Source: a virus. From it: a stretch of 21,266 bases of DNA. Positions 13,001 through 19,000 of this stretch are shown piece after piece. The notes beneath the pieces are model-generated. The model was not told where the DNA came from, ran no database searches, and saw only the letters and a list, made by a program, of their open reading frames with translations. The stretch is taken from positions 2,957 to 24,222 of IMG/VR virus record IMGVR_UViG_3300030451_001252. One strand, 5' to 3'. Every line of letters begins with the position of its first letter. Positions within the stretch are counted from its first letter, which is position 1. Made by a program: the position numbers and the translations under genes.

Positions 13001-16000
13001 ATTCCAAGTAGATGCTGAAAGATTTACTATATCAAGTATTACAAACAATACTGTTATTGCTAATCGTGGTGTTGATGGAACTGCTATTGTTGGTCATGTT
13101 ACTGGTAGTAACATATTTGGAACAACTGTTGAAGTTGGTGATACACTCTTATTAAGTAAAACTGCTGGTACTTATCAGTCAACTCCTGGTCTATTTGATA
13201 TCGTTATTGGTGATATACTAACTGGTCAAAAGAGTGGTGTTGTTGCTGAAGTTATTGGTATTGCTGCATATAGAGATCCAATAACTAATGAGCAAAATAA
13301 CAGAGTTGTTATTTCAGAAGGTTCTTCTTTCCAAGGTTTAGTATTCAACAGAATTACAAACGTTAACTTCCAGAACGTTATTCTTGACAATATATCTCAA
13401 ACTCAGTTGCAACTAACTGATATTGCTGATACTGCTGTTGAGATGAACAGTAAGTTCCCGAATTCTGAGGTTGTAAGTAACCTAATTCTTGAGTGGAATA
13501 ATTCATCTGGTACTTTCCAAGTTGATGAAGATATAAGAAATCATATTATCAATTACTCTAACATCAATGGTGATATAATTGATGGTGAAACAGTTCGTTT
13601 ATATAAACTTGCTTATGATGATTTGGCTAGTGGTGCTGATGGTCTAATTCTAACTGGTGATATTATCCGTAGTGAGAATGCAACTGGTCAAGTAATTGGT
13701 ACTAACTATGCCCGTGGATTTGCATATTTGGGTAAAGTTGCCCGTGCAACAACTTCTTTACATGTACCTGTTGCTCAAAATGGTGCTATTATTGCTACTT
13801 TGCAGAAGAAATTCGGTAGTGGTTCACTATTCTTAAATGGTACTGCATATGCTTCTGTACCAACTTCAACAGATTTTGGATTTGGAACTAATGATTGGAC
13901 TATTGAATGCTACATTTATGCTTCTAGTGTAACTGGTACACAACATATACTTGACTTTAGAACTACTACTAATGAAGTATCTCCTACATTACGTTCTGAT
14001 GGTACTGGATTAGAATTCCATGTAAATGGATCTGATGTAATTACTGGTGGTACTATCACTCAGAATACATGGCATCATATTGCAGTTTCTAAATCTGGTA
14101 GTTCTACTAAGATGTTCTTGGATGGAACTCAAGTAGGTTCTACTTATACTGATAATAATGACTATGGAACTACAAAACCAATTAAGATTGGTGCTGATCA
14201 TAATGGATCAAATGCTTTAAGTGGATATGTTGATGAAGTTAGAGTTTCTACTAATGCAAGATACACTGCTACATTCACTCCATCAATATACATGTTCCAA
14301 GGAGATGTTAATACAGTTCTCTTAGTTCACTTTGATGGTGCTAACTTATCTACTACTTTCCGAGATTGGTCTGGTGTACCAACATGGAATGAGGGTGACC
14401 AGTTCTTAACTGGAGATGTATCATTTAGATTCTTTGATGCTTCTGAAGAAATTCTTAATAATATTGATCTAATTGCTCAGGAAGCAATATTCCAGACAGA
14501 TTCTACATTCCCTAGATTACATATTCCTCATCCTGATGATGAAGTTGCTGTTACTTATGGTAAGGATTTCTATAATGTAACTATTGCTAACTTAGATCTA
14601 ATTGCTGCTGAAGCATATGATCGTATTAATCCAACACCTCCTCCTAATACTGGACCTACAGATTGTCGTGATGATGTAAAAGATGTAATTAGAAACATTA
14701 TCTATAACGTAACCTATGGTTACAATAACAAGACTTATGATGCTGCAAGTCTTTATGTTAATAATTCTAATGCACTAGATCATCTTAAGGGTAAGGAAGA
14801 TTTCTCAATTCGTGTATTTAACGAAGCAAGAGATATTACTAAGAAAATTATTAATAACTCTCCAATTCCTCTTTACAACAGTTTCAAACCAACTGCTGCA
14901 ACTTATGATTCAAATTCTGGTCTTGTGACTATGAATATTGGTAAGAGACATAACTTTGCTGTTGATCCTGGAAGATCAAATGGTAGTGCTGTTATTAAAC
15001 CAAATTCTCTTACATTTACATGTAGTGCAGATGGTTATAAGTCTGAGCACACATATCCTCGTCAAGAAGATGAGAATTATGCTCGTGAGTTAGAAATTCT
15101 TGATGTTGGATTTACAACTCACACTATTGACCATTCAACATATGATCCTGAAACTGGAACTCTTAAGATTTGGGTTCCTGGACATCAATTTGAAGATGGT
15201 GAAAAAGTTCAGATTCAAACTAATTCATTATCATTCAAATGTGAGCAAGATAATAATGTAACTGATCATAAGTATCCTAGAGAATCAGATCCTTGGAATG
15301 GTCGTTGGTTAAAGATTTCTAATGCAAATCCAGATAGTTTTGAAGTACATGTAGGAAGAAGTAATTCATATCTATTCACACCTACTGCTGGTACATTTGA
15401 TCCTAATACTGGAGATATGAGTCTTACTATTGGTACTCATAATCTTCATAAAGGTCAACCAATTAAACTTGCTACCAAGTCATTAGTTTGGACTTGTGCA
15501 TTAGATGGTGATGCTACTGAGCACAATTATCCTCGTGCAACTATTGATACTCATCAAGCAGCATCTGGTTCCACATACGTTGCTACCACTGGTGTTTTAG
15601 ATGTTACTACTACTGCTGCTCATGGCATTAAAGTAGGAGATTGGATCAAGTTTGATGAAGGTGCAATTACATTCAGTTGTACAATGGATGGTGGTTCTGC
15701 TAATAAAGCATATCCACGTAAGAGTGATCCAACATACGGTAAGTGGTTACAAGTTGAATCTATTCCTAGCACAACAAGGTTTACTGTTAATGTAGGTACA
15801 TCACCTCAGAAGACATATACTCCAACTGATGCTGATTATAATCCTACAACAGGTATCATGGAACTTACCATTGGTACTCATGGAATGGTTGCAGGTGATG
15901 CAATTAAACTTGCTCAGGATTCATTAACATTTACTTGTGATTATAATAACGATAATCATACAACAACTAAGACTTATCCTAGAAGTAATGGTAACGATAG

Positions 16001-19000
16001 TGCCACATATAATACTTCAATTGAAATTACTTCTGTTGGTGATGCTATTCTAACACCTACATTTGCTCTTTATGATCCAACTACAGGATATGTAACATTA
16101 ACTGTTAAAAATCATCCTATTAAGAATGGTGATAAGATCAAGATCGCTGATAATGCATTACAATTTACTTGTGAGAAAGATAATTTCCAAACTAAGCATA
16201 CATATCCAAGAGCAACTGATGAAGCAAGTGGTAAGTGGTTAAGTGCATTTAATGTCACTAATCATACATTTGATGTTCAAATTCTACCTGTTGTTCCTTC
16301 TAGTAACGTAACAGAGCATAAGTTTACACAAGCAACTGCTAATTCTGTTAGTGTTAAGGATGCAACTATTAGTATGCAGGTTCTTCCATCTGCTCCTTCA
16401 ACAGATCAAACAGAACATAGATTTGTTTCTGCATCTGCTGGTGCTGTAATTACTGGTGGTAACTATACTCATACATTCGTTTCTGGTGTTGCTAACGGTA
16501 TCAAACAGAAGAGAGATAAGGCATACGATCAACCTGTTACAATTAAGTACGAAGGAACACCATTTACTGCTGCTCAAGCTTCTACTTCTTATGACCCTGC
16601 TACAGGTAATTTAACTATAGGTTCTAGTGGACATGATTTAGTAGTTGGTGATTATATTAAACTTGCTGATGAATCATTAACCTTCCAGTGTACTCTTGAT
16701 AGTAACGGTAGTAATCATCTATATCCACGTCCATCTGACCCTGCTAGTGATACATGGTTGCGTGTTGATAGTGTAGATACAAATGATTTCGTTGTTAATG
16801 TTGGAAAATCTCCTGATTTATCAACTCATACTTGTACTGCTACAGTAACAAATGGTTGTGTCAAGAGAGATGGAACTATTACTATTAATGTTGGTACATC
16901 TTCTAACACATCTAACCATACATTTGTCAGAGCGAAGACAGGTGCTATTCAAACAGGAACTGGAGAACCAGTTGAAGGATATAGTGTAAGTGGTGCAACT
17001 TATACACCTGCATCTGGACTTCTAGAACTTAATGTTGGTAAGAATAATTTCTCCATTGGTGAGATGGTTAAAATTGCAAACAATTCTCTAACATTCGTTT
17101 GCAATCATGCTGGTGACAATTATATCACAACCAAATCTTATCCAAGAACAACTGATCCAATTTATGACACATATGTTGAGATTACTGATCTTGGAACTAG
17201 TTCTAAGACAGCAACTGGTGCAACTTATATTCCTACAACAGGTCTATTAACACTTACTGTTCCTAATCATGGATTTGAATCTGGAGATGAGATTAGAATT
17301 GTTGATCAATCATTAGTATTCACATGTCTTGCTGGTGGTGGTACTCATGCATATCCAAGATCTACTGACCCTGCTAGTGGTAAATGGTTGACTGTTACTG
17401 TAGTTGATTCTGATACTTTCAAGGTTAATCCTGGTACATCTTCTAACACTACAACTCACGCATTTGACAGTGCTGTTGCTAATGGTATTCTGTATAAGAG
17501 TGGTATCATTAAGATCAATGCATTACAAGGTACTTCTCCAACTAATACAAGTACACATCAATTCGTTAATGCTAATAATCAGTACACTCCAACTGACGCA
17601 GAATATGAACCAACTACAGGTTGGATGAAACTAACTCTTGCTAATCATGGATTTGCAAATGGAGAGATGGTTAAAGTTGCTGATGCTGGTTTAGTATTCA
17701 CTTGTGCCCTTGATAATGATAGAACTCTTCATTCTTATCCAAGAGAGACAGATCCTAAGTCTGGTAAGTGGATGAGGATTGCTAATGTAACTCAAAATAC
17801 TTTTGATATTAATGTTGGTATATCATCTAATGAAACACTCCATACATTTGACAGTGCTGTATTCAATTGTTTAACAAGAGCAGTTGTATATAACGGAGGT
17901 CCTTATGTACATGAATTTGTAAGTGCTGTTCCTCATGGATTACTAGCTCAGAATGGTGATATTACAGTTAACGTTGGTGAATCTCCAAATATCGGACATG
18001 ATGTAAGTGCTGCAACTTATACAGCAACTACAGGTGATATGACATTGAATATTGGTGCTCACAACTTGAACGTTGGTAACACCATTAAGATCAATGATGA
18101 TTCATTGACTTTCCAATGTAATATGGATAGTCAAACAACTAATAAGACTTATCCTCGTGCAACTGATCCAGTTCATGATACACCTATTCCAATCACTGCT
18201 ATTGGTGAGACACAACATTCAGTAACTGCTGGTACTCACTTATTTGTTTCTGCACTTAGTGGTGGTATTAGAGATGCTGATAATACAGGAAATACTTACA
18301 CTGTAAGTGGTGCAGTCTATACTGCTGAAACTGGCAATTTGGTAGTTACTGTTGCTGCTGATGGTACAGATTCATTACAAGCAGCTGACTCTATTCAAAT
18401 GAAGGTCAATTCACTAACAATGACCTGTGATTTAGATGCTCATGGATCTAATCATCAATATCCTCGTCTTACTGACCCAATCTTTACTACTTTAGGAACT
18501 GGAACTTCAGATTCTACATGGAGTAGAATTATTCCAATTACTAAATCAGGAAATGATCTCACATTTAATGTTGGTATTGGTACTGCTGGTACTCAATACG
18601 ATCCTACTACTGGACTCCTCAAACTCTACATTAACGGTCATGGATTTACTGGAACTTCTAACCTAACTGCTGCTTCAGGATCTACATATAATCCTACAAC
18701 TGGTGAGTTAGCTGTTACTACTTCAAGTTCACATGGTCTTGCTAATGGAGATAAGATTAGATTTGATGAAGGTGCTATTACCTTCCAGTGTTCAATGGAT
18801 AGTAATGCTACTAACCATGCATATCCACGTAAGACTGATCCTACATTTGGTAAGTGGTTAGATGTTACTGTTGATAGTTCTGCTGTATTTAAAGTCAATG
18901 TTGGTAAGTCACCTATTAAGGCATACCATGTTGCTCATGCTGAGTATGATCATACTAGTGGTGAATTAGAACTTATTATTGGTAATCATAATCTTCATGC

